Source: Streptomyces sp. NBC_00083
Lineage (GTDB): Bacteria > Actinomycetota > Actinomycetes > Streptomycetales > Streptomycetaceae
NCBI RefSeq assembly: GCF_026343295.1
Contig: NZ_JAPELY010000004.1
Coordinates: 310,001 to 374,000, forward strand
Length of the DNA: 64,000 nt
Direction of reading: 5' to 3'
Of the stretch, positions 8,541 to 16,170 are shown in pieces (position 1 is the first letter of the stretch; each line of letters opens with the position of its first letter). Position numbers and translations under genes: made by a program. Under the pieces are notes generated by a model that did not search any database, was not told where the DNA came from, and was given only the letters and a program-made list of their open reading frames with translations.

Positions 8541-9305
8541 CTACCGCTGGGAGCGGGCCGCCGCTTCCTTCGTCTCGGCGGTCGCCGCGTCCACGACCGC
8601 CTTCGCCTTGGCGTCCTCCTTGGAACGCTCGGGCTTCTCGGGCGTCACGAAGCGGTAGCCGACGTTGCGTACGGTGCCGATCAGGGACTCGTGCTCGGGC
8701 CCGAGCTTGGCCCGCAGCCGCCGTACGTGGACGTCGACCGTGCGGGTGCCGCCGAAGTAGTCGTAGCCCCACACCTCCTGGAGCAGCTGGGCGCGGGTGA
8801 AGACGCGGCCCGGGTGCTGGGCGAGGTACTTCAGGAGCTCGAACTCCTTGAAGGTCAGGTCGAGGACCCGGCCCTTCAGCTTGGCGCTGTACGTCGCCTC
8901 GTCGACCGAGAGGTCGCCGTTGCGGATCTCCATCGGGGAGTCGTCGGAGACGGCCTGCGCGCGGCCGGTGGCGAGCCGCAGCCGGGCCTCGACCTCGGCC
9001 GGGCCCGCGGTGTCCAGCAGCACGTCGTCGATGCCCCAGTCCGCGGTGACGGCGGCCAGGCCGCCCTCGGTCACGACCAGGACCAGCGGACAGCCGGGGC
9101 CGGTGGAGCGCAGGAGCTGGCAGAGCGACCGCACGTGCGGCAGATCGCGGCGGCCGTCGATCAGGATGACGTCGGCGCCGGGGGTGTCGACGAGGGCGGG
9201 GCCCTCGGCGGGCGCCACGCGCACGCTGTGCAGGAGCAGGCCGAGGGCGGGGAGCACCTCCGCCGACGGCTGGAGGGCATTGGTCAGGAGCAGTAGGGAG
9301 CTCAT
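8541..9305 (-). CDS. glnR: Nitrogen-metabolism regulator GlnR
   Basis: Global OmpR-family regulator of nitrogen assimilation (glnA, amtB, nir genes in Streptomyces). The 254-residue product begins MSSLLLLTNALQPSAEVLPA and closely matches GlnR as I recall it. The receiver-like domain is atypical (VILIDGRRDLP in place of a normal phosphorylation pocket), a known trait of GlnR, which works without a partner kinase. The winged helix contains LTFKEFELLKYLAQHPGRV and TRTVDVHVRRLRAKL. The C-terminal tail is Lys/Ala/Glu-rich and variable. The ATG at 9305 is fixed by the conserved N-terminus; the longer frame to 9494 is not conserved. A candidate PHO box lies in the divergent promoter region. Confidence 0.96.
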   Translation of the reverse strand: MSSLLLLTNALQPSAEVLPALGLLLHSVRVAPAEGPALVDTPGADVILIDGRRDLPHVRSLCQLLRSTGPGCPLVLVVTEGGLAAVTADWGIDDVLLDTAGPAEVEARLRLATGRAQAVSDDSPMEIRNGDLSVDEATYSAKLKGRVLDLTFKEFELLKYLAQHPGRVFTRAQLLQEVWGYDYFGGTRTVDVHVRRLRAKLGPEHESLIGTVRNVGYRFVTPEKPERSKEDAKAKAVVDAATAETKEAAARSQR

Positions 9306-9461
9306 CGCTCTCCTCCTACCCGGATGGTCCGCTTCGTATCGTGTCCGGTTCGCTGGCCCATGACGTCGTTTCCTCCTGCTCGGTGAGAGCTCGGGGGTGT
9401 TGCGGCACTGCTTCGTACGGTCCGGCCGGGGCCCGCGGCGCGGGCCCTTTCGTGAGCGTTT

Positions 9462-9483
9462 GTTCACCCGTCCGTAACAACGA
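9462..9483 (+). promoter_or_regulatory. Candidate PHO box in the glnR/hydrolase divergent region
   Basis: Two 11-base units, GTTCACCCGTC and CGTAACAACGA, lie between divergent glnR and the alpha/beta hydrolase. The first unit has a perfect GTTCACC head; the second is degenerate. PhoP of S. coelicolor is known to bind the glnR promoter and link phosphate to nitrogen control, and the phoRP genes lie in this window. Confidence 0.45.
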
Positions 9484-9548
9484 CGGGAAAACACAAAAGG
9501 ACCCGGGGGCTACGTTGCCCGGATCCTCTGCCCTGGAGAATAGCCCAC

Positions 9549-10367
9549 ATGAAGGGCGAGACAGAGGGCCGATTTCACACTCCGGATGTTTCCTCGATCA
9601 CTCCGGGCCCCCGGCGCGCCACCCTGCGTACCGCCGACGGTGTCCGGATCGAGGCGGTTCACGACCCCTGCGCGAAGGGGCCGGCGGACACCGCGATCGT
9701 GGTCGCGCACGGCTTCACCGGAGCAGCCACGAAGCCCGCCGTACGCCGGGCGGCGGGGGTCTTCGCCCAGTACGCGGCCGTGATCACCTTCTCCTTCCGC
9801 GGGCACGGAAAGTCCGGCGGACGCTCGACCGTCGGCGACCGCGAGGTGCTCGACCTCGCGGCGGCCGTCGAGTGGGCGAGATCACTCGGGTACGAGCGGG
9901 TGGTGACGGTGGGTTTCTCGATGGGCGGCTCGGTGGTCCTCCGGCACGCCGCGACCCACCGGGGGAGCGGGCGGGGGCGCACGGAAGCAGTGGCGGCGGT
10001 CAGCGCGCCCGCCCGCTGGTACTACCGGGGCACGCCCGCGATGCGCCGGGTCCACTGGCTGGTGACCCGGCGTACCGGTCGCCTGGTCAGCCGGCTCGGC
10101 TTCGCCACCCGCATCCACACCAAGGACTGGGACCCGGTGCCGCTCTCGCCCGTCGAGGCGGTCCCGCTGATCGCGCCCACGCCGCTGCTCATCGTGCACG
10201 GCGACCGCGACCCGTACTTCCCGGTCGACCATCCGCTGATGCTGGCGGCGGCCGGACCTGCGCAGTTGTGGCTGGAGGAGGGCATGGGCCACGCCGAGAA
10301 CGCGGCCGGGGACGCGCTCCTGGGGCGCATCGGCGACTGGCTGATCGCCGCGCGGCCCGCCGCGTAG
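9549..10367 (+). CDS. Alpha/beta-fold hydrolase
   Basis: Soluble 272-residue serine hydrolase of unknown substrate. The core shows the oxyanion strand VVAHGFTGAATKP, a SFRGHGKSGG segment, the nucleophile elbow GFSMGG (Ser catalytic), an acid in VHGDRDPYFPVDH and a catalytic His near EGMGHAENA. There is no signal peptide. The gene is divergent from glnR and runs into a small sulfur-carrier gene 33 bases downstream and then a membrane protein gene, a likely operon. The ATG at 9549 follows CTGGAGAATAGCCCAC, a good ribosome-binding site. Confidence 0.88.
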   Translation: MKGETEGRFHTPDVSSITPGPRRATLRTADGVRIEAVHDPCAKGPADTAIVVAHGFTGAATKPAVRRAAGVFAQYAAVITFSFRGHGKSGGRSTVGDREVLDLAAAVEWARSLGYERVVTVGFSMGGSVVLRHAATHRGSGRGRTEAVAAVSAPARWYYRGTPAMRRVHWLVTRRTGRLVSRLGFATRIHTKDWDPVPLSPVEAVPLIAPTPLLIVHGDRDPYFPVDHPLMLAAAGPAQLWLEEGMGHAENAAGDALLGRIGDWLIAARPAA

Positions 10368-10400
10368 CCCATCATGGAGGGCGAGGAAAGGAGCCCCACC

Positions 10401-10655
10401 ATGGCAGCGGGAACCATCCGCTTCTGGGCCGCGGCCAAGTCGGCGGCGGGCGTCGCCGAGGAACCGTACGCCGCCCGGACGCTGGCCGAGGCGCTCGACG
10501 CGGTGCGCGAACGGCACCCCGGCGAGCTGACGCGCGTACTCCAGCGGTGTTCGTTCCTGGTCGACGGTGACCCCGTCGGCAAGCGGAAGCATGAGACCGT
10601 ACGGCTTGCCGAGGGCGGCACGGTCGAGGTGCTCCCGCCGTTCGCAGGAGGGTGA
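10401..10655 (+). CDS. MoaD/ThiS-like ubiquitin-fold sulfur carrier
   Basis: Small 84-residue beta-grasp protein ending in the diagnostic Gly-Gly (VLPPFAGG), which can be adenylated and thiocarboxylated in sulfur-transfer pathways such as molybdopterin, thiamine or cysteine synthesis. The start MAAGTIRFWAAAKSAAG at 10401 follows a strong GAAAGGAG ribosome-binding site, so the earlier in-frame ATG at 10374 is unlikely. It sits between a hydrolase and a membrane protein, without moa or thi genes nearby. Which pathway it serves is not shown by the sequence. Confidence 0.88.
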   Translation: MAAGTIRFWAAAKSAAGVAEEPYAARTLAEALDAVRERHPGELTRVLQRCSFLVDGDPVGKRKHETVRLAEGGTVEVLPPFAGG

Positions 10656-10665
10656 CCCCCACGTC

Positions 10666-12003
10666 ATGAGCGAGCAGTACCCGTACCACCATCAGCAGCA
10701 GCCCCCGTACGACCAGTACGGGCAGCCCGTGCCGCAGCCGTCCGAGCCGCAGCCGCCGTTCCCGTACGAGCCGTACCAGGACCAGCAGCAGTACACGCAG
10801 ACCTGGGAGGGCCAGACCTGGGACACCCAGTACCAGCCCACCATCCCGCCCGCCGAGCACCGGCCGCCGGAGCCCGCCCCCTACCGGCCGCGCCACGCCC
10901 AGCCGTGGCAGGAGGGCGCGCCGGAGACGGCGTACCTGCCGCCGCAGGGGGGAGCGCAGTACGACGCGCCCGGCGGGGCTCCGTACGGGACGCCCGCGTC
11001 CGGCTCGGGTGAGCCGTACGGGACGACGTCCGTGCCGCTGCCGCCCGAGATGCCGATGGCGTCGGCGCAGGCCGCGGCTCCGCTGTACGAGCCCGCGGCG
11101 ACGCCGAACCCGGCCGCGCACTCGGCCTCTCCTGCGGCCCCGCAGGCGAACCCGAATCCGTACCTGGCCGAGGCATCCGCCGGAACACCGGCCGGGGGCG
11201 CCGCCGGGCCCGCGTACAACCCGCCCACCACGGTCGGCAACGCGCGGATCACCGACGCCCAGCGGGCCCGCGCGGAGGGGCGCTCGCCGATCATCGCGCC
11301 CGGCATGCGGCCCGCCGCGCTGACCGCCGTGCTGGGCCTGCTCCTCGCCGTCGCGGCACCGGTCGGCCCGTACGCCCTGGTGGTGCCGGTGGTCCTGCTC
11401 CAGGCCGTGACGGCGGCCGGCTGGTTCCGCCTGAACGGCATGTGGCCGGCCCGGCAGGGCATCGCGCTCGCCTTCGCCGGCGGCCTCGTCGCCGACGTCG
11501 CGCTGCTGGCGCTCGGCCGGGAGAACGGTCCCGCCGCGATCCTCGGCACGCTCGGCGCCTGGGTGCTGCTCACGCTCGTGCTGCAACTCCGCTCGCACGC
11601 CGACCCCGACGAGCGGATGTACGGCCTGATGGCGACGGTCGCCTCCGCGGCGCTCGCGATCCTGGCCGGCGGCGCCCTCGCCGCGCCGCCGCACGCGGTC
11701 TCGGTCGGCGCCGCGGCCGTCGCGGTCGCCGTGCTCGCCCGTGCGCTGCCCCTGCCGGCGCCCGCCTCCGTGGCGGTGGCGCTGCTCGCGGCTGCGGGCG
11801 CCGGCATCGCGGTCGGCGGCCTGACCGGCATCGGCGCGTCCGGCGCGCTGCTCGGCCTGGCGGCCGGCGCGTGCGCGCTGATCGGGCTGCGGGTGGCCTC
11901 GTACGACTATCCGTCCCGGTTCGTGCACATGACGGCGGGTGTGGCGCTGCCGCTCACCGCGGCGGTTCCTGTGCTGTATCTCATCGGGCGGGCCGTGGCG
12001 TAG
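10666..12003 (+). CDS. Integral membrane protein with Pro/Gln/Tyr-rich N-terminus
   Basis: The 445-residue product has a disordered first half very rich in Pro, Gln, Tyr and Glu (PYHHQQQPPYDQYGQP onward to about residue 200). A compact second half follows with about 8-9 hydrophobic helices (AALTAVLGLLLAVAAP, LALAFAGGLVADVALL, LGAWVLLTLVL, ATVASAALAILAGGAL and others). Start: ATG at 10666 after GCAGGAGGG, ten bases beyond the carrier stop, so the two genes are probably co-transcribed. It is a conserved Streptomyces membrane protein of unknown function; I do not recognise a transporter signature. Confidence 0.85.
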   Translation: MSEQYPYHHQQQPPYDQYGQPVPQPSEPQPPFPYEPYQDQQQYTQTWEGQTWDTQYQPTIPPAEHRPPEPAPYRPRHAQPWQEGAPETAYLPPQGGAQYDAPGGAPYGTPASGSGEPYGTTSVPLPPEMPMASAQAAAPLYEPAATPNPAAHSASPAAPQANPNPYLAEASAGTPAGGAAGPAYNPPTTVGNARITDAQRARAEGRSPIIAPGMRPAALTAVLGLLLAVAAPVGPYALVVPVVLLQAVTAAGWFRLNGMWPARQGIALAFAGGLVADVALLALGRENGPAAILGTLGAWVLLTLVLQLRSHADPDERMYGLMATVASAALAILAGGALAAPPHAVSVGAAAVAVAVLARALPLPAPASVAVALLAAAGAGIAVGGLTGIGASGALLGLAAGACALIGLRVASYDYPSRFVHMTAGVALPLTAAVPVLYLIGRAVA

Positions 12004-12107
12004 GGAACCGGAGCTAGGCTCGCGCTCGTCATGGATGAAGATCCATGACGAGCGTGACAACGATGACATCGAGAGTCGGCGGCCGACTGGCGGGGGACAC
12101 GTAGGCA

Positions 12108-12857
12108 ATGCGCGCACTGCGAATACTTCTGATCATCGCGATCGTCCTCGGGGGCATCTTCGTCGCCGTGGACCGCATCGCGGTGAACATCGCCGAGTCG
12201 AAGGCCGCCGACAAGATCCAGAGCAGTCAGCGGCTGAGCTCGTCCCCCGACGTCGACATCAAGGGCTTCCCCTTCCTGACGCAGGTCCTCGCCAAGGAGC
12301 TGGACGAGGTCGACGTGTCGCTCTCCGGCGTCACGGCGACGGCGGGCGGCCACTCGGTCAACGTCACCGAGGTGACGGCCGAGCTGTACGCGGTACGGAT
12401 CGACAGCAGCTTCTCGTCGGTGGTGGCGGGGCGCGGCGAGGGCGCGGCGAACATCTCGTACGCGGACCTGTCGAAGGCGGCGCCCAAGGGGGCGACGGTG
12501 GGCTACGCCGGCGCCGAGCGCGCCGCGAAGGGCCAGGTGAAGGTATCGGGCCCGCTCACCGACCTCCTGGAGGGCCAGGGCGTGGCGCTGCCGTCCGCGG
12601 TCAAGGCGCTGCTCCAGGGGCGGACGGTGTCGGCGTACAGCACGGTCGCGCTGAACGGGTCGGGGGCGGTGCAGCTGCGCGCGGAGGCGTTGCCGAAGCT
12701 GCCGGTGCCGGGGTTCGACCAGCGGCTGCGCAAGGCGGTCGACTACGACCTCAAGATCGAGGGGATGCCGTCGAGCATCAAGCTGGACAAGGTGACGGCG
12801 TCGGAGACGGGGCTGCGCTTCTCGGGCAAGGGCACGGACGTCCGCCTGGCGGGCTGA
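12108..12857 (+). CDS. LmeA-like/DUF2993 envelope protein
   Basis: Single-pass or signal-anchored protein of 249 residues. The N-terminal hydrophobic segment (ALRILLIIAIVLGGIFVAV) precedes a DUF2993 domain with the family features DVDIKGFPFLTQVLAKELDE and DYDLKIEGMPSSIKLDKVTA. In mycobacteria the family member LmeA is a periplasmic phospholipid-binding protein needed for lipomannan elongation; whether the Streptomyces protein does the same is unknown. It follows the multi-spanning membrane protein by 104 bases on the same strand. Confidence 0.85.
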   Translation: MRALRILLIIAIVLGGIFVAVDRIAVNIAESKAADKIQSSQRLSSSPDVDIKGFPFLTQVLAKELDEVDVSLSGVTATAGGHSVNVTEVTAELYAVRIDSSFSSVVAGRGEGAANISYADLSKAAPKGATVGYAGAERAAKGQVKVSGPLTDLLEGQGVALPSAVKALLQGRTVSAYSTVALNGSGAVQLRAEALPKLPVPGFDQRLRKAVDYDLKIEGMPSSIKLDKVTASETGLRFSGKGTDVRLAG

Positions 12858-13575
12858 CCCCCACCACCCCGCGCCCCTGGGTGGGCTGCCCTTGGCAGGG
12901 TGCCGAGTCTCGGCCTCTTCAGCCTGTTCGGCTGCTCGACCCCGGCCCATGCGGCCACCTCAGGCTGTTCGGCTGCTCGACCCCGGCCCCTGCGGCCACC
13001 TCAGCATGTTCGGCTGCTCGCCCCCGGCCCGTGCGGGCCACCTCAGCCCGTCCGGCGTTTGAGGACGAGCGCCCTTCAGGCGCGAACGGGGTCTGGGGCG
13101 GAGCCCCAGCAACCCCGCTTTCGTCTGCGGACCGTGCCCGCGTCTCGCGCAGTTCCCCGCGCCCCTCAGCGGCACTGGTGCCGCCCGGTACTGGCATAGC
13201 CAGCCTGTCCGGCGATTGAGGACTAGCCCCAGCAACCCCCCTTCGGCTGCGGACCGTGCCCGCGCCCCTGGCGGGATCGGTGCCGGGCGGCATGCGCGTC
13301 CCCAGGAGGTCTTTCTTGGCCCCGGAGGGTTTCAGGAAGGGGCGGGGTGGGGCCGGATCTCCGGGGTCCGGGGCGGAGCCCAGGGGGTTTTCGGGGGGCT
13401 GGGACCGGATGGTGAGACAGGGGTGTCCGGTCCGTAGATGCGGGGTGGGCGAGGGGCGCCCCCGGCGGAGACGGACAGCCCCTGGAAGCGGGATGCGTAT
13501 CAGCATGCGGATGATCGAGTCTCAGCATGCGACACGCCGGTGACACACCCCTCACGCGTCCCTACGATCGGACGC
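12858..13575. repeat. Intergenic repeat mosaic with 41-bp tandem array
   Basis: This gene-free stretch of more than 700 bases is mostly repeats. At 12924-13047 a 41-base unit (CTGTTCGGCTGCTCGACCCC then GGCCCATGCGGCCACCTCAG) occurs three times. The array runs into the AGCCCGTCCGGCGTTTGAGG module at about 13046, GGGGCGGAGCCCCAG at about 13095, TTCCCCGCGCCCCT at about 13153, a second short cycle of the same modules at 13200-13290, and a GGAGGGTTTCAGGAAGGGGC block near 13323. The last 130 bases are unique and probably carry the promoter of the cysA leader. Confidence 0.75.
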
Positions 13576-13656
13576 ATGAAGCGACAGGCGGACCTCACGA
13601 AGCGGCGGGCAGTAGACCTGTGCCGCGTCGCCGCCATGCTCTGTCGCCCCTTCTGA
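13576..13656 (+). CDS. Cys-containing leader peptide upstream of cysA
   Basis: A 26-codon reading frame starts MKRQADLTKRRAVDLCRVAA and ends with LCRPF. The (R)RAVDLCR...LCR pattern, with two Cys codons next to Arg codons, matches the small 'putative leader peptide' family that precedes sulfur-assimilation genes in actinobacteria. Such uORFs are thought to sense cysteinyl-tRNA supply and attenuate the downstream gene; Cys-responsive uORF attenuation has been shown in mycobacteria. The stop codon is followed directly by a GCGGGA/TCCCGC hairpin (13657-13676), and cysA starts 147 bases further on. It is too short to be called by length alone; family resemblance and location support it. Confidence 0.8.
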   Translation: MKRQADLTKRRAVDLCRVAAMLCRPF

Positions 13657-13676
13657 GCGGGACGCTCAACTCCCGC
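13657..13676 (+). promoter_or_regulatory. Hairpin directly after the Cys leader peptide
   Basis: A stem GCGGGA / TCCCGC with an 8-base loop begins at the base following the leader stop codon. Its position would let ribosomes stalled on the Cys codons affect its folding, as expected for an attenuator. Function is inferred. Confidence 0.4.
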
Positions 13677-13802
13677 GTTTCCCGGGCCACTTGGCCGCCC
13701 GAAGGCCGCCCCGGCCCACCCCGCGCCGCGTACGCGAGCCGCAGTGACGCGTACCCGCACCCTGCATCGCCGCCCCCGCAGACTGCCCCGGAGGAGAAGA
13801 AC

Positions 13803-14648
13803 ATGAGCCGCAGTGACGTCCTGGTAGACGCCGACTGGGTCGAGGCCCACATCGACGACCCGAAGGTCGCCATCGTCGAGGTCGACGAGGACACCTCGGC
13901 CTACGAGAAGAACCACATCAAGAACGCGATCCGGATCGACTGGACCAAGGACCTCCAGGACCCGGTCCGCCGCGACTTCGTCGACCAGGAGGGCTTCGAG
14001 AAGCTCCTCTCCGGCAAGGGCATCGGCAACGACACCACCGTCGTCCTGTACGGCGGCAACAACAACTGGTTCGCGTCGTACGCCTTCTGGTACTTCAAGC
14101 TCTACGGTCACCAGGACGTCAAGCTCCTCGACGGCGGCCGCAAGAAGTGGGAGCTCGACTCCCGCGACCTCGTCGACGGCGACCAGATCCCGAGCCGCCC
14201 GGCCACGCAGTACAAGGCCAAGCCGCAGGACGCCTCGATCCGCGCCTTCCGCGACGACGTCGTGGACGCGATCGGCACCAAGAACCTCGTCGACGTGCGC
14301 TCGCCCGACGAGTTCTCCGGCAAGCTGCTCGCCCCGGCCCACCTCCCCCAGGAGCAGTCGCAGCGTCCGGGCCACGTCCCGTCGGCCCGCAACATCCCGT
14401 GGTCGAAGAACGCCAACGACGACGGCACCTTCAAGTCGGACGACGAGCTCAAGGCCCTCTACGAGGCCGAGCAGGTCGACCTGGCGAAGGACACCATCGC
14501 GTACTGCCGCATCGGTGAGCGCTCGGCCCTGACCTGGTTCGTGCTGCACGAGCTGCTCGGCCAGGAGAACGTCAAGAACTACGACGGCTCGTGGACCGAG
14601 TACGGCTCCCTCGTCGGCGTGCCGATCGAGCTCGGCGCCAACAAGTAG
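13803..14648 (+). CDS. cysA: Thiosulfate sulfurtransferase (rhodanese) CysA
   Basis: Cytoplasmic rhodanese of 281 residues that moves sulfane sulfur from thiosulfate to an acceptor. There are two rhodanese domains: an inactive N-terminal one (DVLVDADWVEAHIDDPKVAI, VVLYGGNNNWFASYA) and the catalytic C-terminal one with the active-site loop YCRIGERSA (Cys persulfide-forming). ATG at 13803 follows GGAGGAGAAGAAC. It is followed 51 bases later by the DUF1416 gene, the usual actinobacterial cysA-sseC pair. The upstream Cys leader peptide suggests expression responds to cysteine supply. Confidence 0.95.
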   Translation: MSRSDVLVDADWVEAHIDDPKVAIVEVDEDTSAYEKNHIKNAIRIDWTKDLQDPVRRDFVDQEGFEKLLSGKGIGNDTTVVLYGGNNNWFASYAFWYFKLYGHQDVKLLDGGRKKWELDSRDLVDGDQIPSRPATQYKAKPQDASIRAFRDDVVDAIGTKNLVDVRSPDEFSGKLLAPAHLPQEQSQRPGHVPSARNIPWSKNANDDGTFKSDDELKALYEAEQVDLAKDTIAYCRIGERSALTWFVLHELLGQENVKNYDGSWTEYGSLVGVPIELGANK

Positions 14649-14699
14649 TTCCGCACAGCCCGCACACCCCACCAGACCGTAGACCGTAAGGAAGAACCC

Positions 14700-14987
14700 A
14701 TGTGTGGAGCGAAGGCCGGCGGCCCCGACGCCTCGACGATCAAGCCCGGTGAGACCACGATCCAGGGCCAGGTGACCCGCGACGGCGAGCCCGTCACCGG
14801 CTACGTGCGCCTGCTCGACTCGACCGGCGAGTTCACCGCCGAGGTCCCGACCTCGGCCACCGGACAGTTCCGCTTCTACGCGGCCGAGGGCACGTGGACC
14901 GTGCGCGCCCTGGTGCCGGGCGGCAGCGCGGACCGTACGGTCGTCGCCCAGACCGGTGGCCTCGCCGAGGTCGCCATCGCCGTCTGA
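14700..14987 (+). CDS. DUF1416 protein, SseC-like sulfur-metabolism partner
   Basis: A 95-residue protein of the DUF1416/SseC family, always next to thiosulfate sulfurtransferase in actinobacteria. It begins MCGAKAGGPDASTIKPG and contains a small beta-sandwich, carboxypeptidase-regulatory-like fold (IQGQVTRDGEPVTGYVRLLD, GQFRFYAAEGTWTVRALVPG). A conserved Cys at position 2 could accept sulfur, but no activity is established. GGAAGAACCC precedes the ATG. The gene is followed by a strong hairpin terminator, closing the cysA operon. Confidence 0.92.
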   Translation: MCGAKAGGPDASTIKPGETTIQGQVTRDGEPVTGYVRLLDSTGEFTAEVPTSATGQFRFYAAEGTWTVRALVPGGSADRTVVAQTGGLAEVAIAV

Positions 14988-15020
14988 CCGACGGCACACC
15001 GCACCACCGCTGTACCGGCC

Positions 15021-15071
15021 GGAGGGCCGCACCCCGGGGTTGGACGCCTTGGAGATGGGGTGCGGCCCTCC
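15021..15071 (+). terminator. Terminator of the cysA operon
   Basis: A perfect 15-base stem GGAGGGCCGCACCCC / GGGGTGCGGCCCTCC with a 21-base loop lies 34 bases after the DUF1416 stop codon and ahead of the next gene. No U tract follows, as is usual in this genus. Confidence 0.75.
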
Positions 15072-15136
15072 GCGCCGTGCGGGACCGGGCCCGCTCCGGC
15101 GTATCGGGCCGGGCCCCTTGGCCGTACGCTGGATTC

Positions 15137-15397
15137 ATGTTGGCCCGGCGTCGGCGCGGCTATTTCTGGATGATGGGCGGCTGCATCCTGCTCTTCGTGT
15201 CCGCCTGGGGATTCGTGCGCCTGTGGTCCGTCCCCGCGGCCGTCGCGATGTGCGTGGTCGCCATGGTCATCCCGCCGGTCGCCGCGATGGTCGCCAACCG
15301 GCGCGGCCCCGACGACCGCTGGTGGGACGACCCGTCGGGCGACCCGAAGTCGGACGAGTGGTGGGACGAGCTGGACGGCAAGAAGCGCCGCCGCTGA
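15137..15397 (+). CDS. DUF3099 small membrane protein
   Basis: An 86-residue protein with two hydrophobic helices (YFWMMGGCILLFVSAWGFV and AVAMCVVAMVIPPVAAMVA) and a highly charged Trp/Asp-rich tail (DDRWWDDPSGDPKSDEWWDE) ending KKRRR. This pattern fits the DUF3099 family of actinobacterial membrane proteins. The ATG at 15137 is the first that gives a membrane-inserted N-terminus. Function is unknown. It follows the cysA operon terminator and converges on the DsrE-family gene. Confidence 0.85.
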   Translation: MLARRRRGYFWMMGGCILLFVSAWGFVRLWSVPAAVAMCVVAMVIPPVAAMVANRRGPDDRWWDDPSGDPKSDEWWDELDGKKRRR

Positions 15398-15415
15398 ACC
15401 CCGGCCGGAAGCGGC

Positions 15416-15781
15416 TCAGTACACCAGCGCCTGCACGCCGTCCGCCATGATCTCCTGCACGAAGACCTGCGCCCCCGCGATGCGCACGCCCTCCAGGACG
15501 TCCCCCTCCGTGATCTCGCGGCGGGTCGCGCACTGCGTGCACAGCGTGATCCGGCCGCCCGCCTGGACCGACTCGATGAGGTCGGGCAGCGGCGCCGCGT
15601 GCGGCAGGGCGAACTCCGCGGCCCGCCCCGGCAGGGCGAACCAGGACGCCTCACCGGTCAGCCACAGCGACACCTCCACCCCGCTGGCGACGGCCACCGC
15701 CGCCACGGTGAAGGCCTGCGAACACCGCTCGGGCGCGTCGGCCCCCGCGGTCACCTTGATCACGAGCTTCTGGTTGGGCAT
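15416..15781 (-). CDS. DsrE/DsrF-like protein
   Basis: A 121-residue protein with the DsrE fold used in sulfur-relay and peroxide-related proteins. Motifs seen are KLVIKVTAGADAPERCSQAF, GVEVSLWLTGEA, a PLPDLIESVQAGG helix and LCTQCATRREI, whose two Cys residues are candidate sulfur-handling residues. It converges on DUF3099 and lies close to cysA, consistent with a role in sulfur trafficking. The start MPNQKLVIKV at 15781 is preferred over one at 15853, because the extra residues are not conserved and would overlap the neighbouring DUF397 gene. Confidence 0.85.
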   Translation of the reverse strand: MPNQKLVIKVTAGADAPERCSQAFTVAAVAVASGVEVSLWLTGEASWFALPGRAAEFALPHAAPLPDLIESVQAGGRITLCTQCATRREITEGDVLEGVRIAGAQVFVQEIMADGVQALVY

Positions 15782-15849
15782 ATGCGGAACTGTATGCCGA
15801 GCGATGACGGGCGTGCGCTCAGCGGGACAGCTGTGCGCACCGGTCGGGA

Positions 15850-16170
15850 TCACGTCCGAGCGGCGAACCCGACGAACGACTCCCAGGCGGCGGCAGGGAC
15901 CGCGAGGGTGGGGGCGGTGGCGGGGGGCTGCTTGGAGTCACGGATGTGGATGGTGGTGGGGCAGGCGGCGATCTCTACGCATTCGCCGCCGTCGCCACTG
16001 CTGTAACTGGACGCGCGCCAAGGGAGGGCGACCTCGACGCACTGCCCGCCGTCGCCGCTGCTGTAGCTAGACTTGCGCCAGGTGAGGGCGATCTCGATGC
16101 ACTCGCCTCCCTGGCCCGTGCTGTAGCTGCTCTTGAACCACGTCAGCTCGGTCGACTTTTCGACGCTCAT
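15850..16170 (-). CDS. DUF397 protein with triplicated half-domain
   Basis: Small 106-residue protein of the family that accompanies WhiJ-type HTH regulators in Streptomyces. A normal DUF397 has one W-x-KSSYS-x-G-x-GG-x-C-(V/I)E(V/I)A block followed by a VRDSK segment and a final W-x-x-F helix. Here the first block is repeated three times with an exact 20-residue period (Trp11, Trp31, Trp51), then a single IHIRDSK and AAWESFVGF tail. The three 60-base DNA units occupy 16140-16081, 16080-16021 and 16020-15961. Its ATG overlaps the HTH gene stop (ATGA), so the two are translationally coupled. In related loci the pair resembles a toxin-antitoxin-like module; that is not proven. Confidence 0.9.
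   Translation of the reverse strand: MSVEKSTELTWFKSSYSTGQGGECIEIALTWRKSSYSSGDGGQCVEVALPWRASSYSSGDGGECVEIAACPTTIHIRDSKQPPATAPTLAVPAAAWESFVGFAART

Noticed and set aside
9473..9497. GTAAC-N6-GGGAA as a GlnR self-binding site
   Set aside because: The second half does not fit GAAAC, and GlnR is not known to need autoregulation here; the PHO-box reading explains the same bases better.
12924..13047. Possible CRISPR array
   Set aside because: The 41-base units are directly adjacent with no spacers, so this is a tandem repeat. No cas genes are present.
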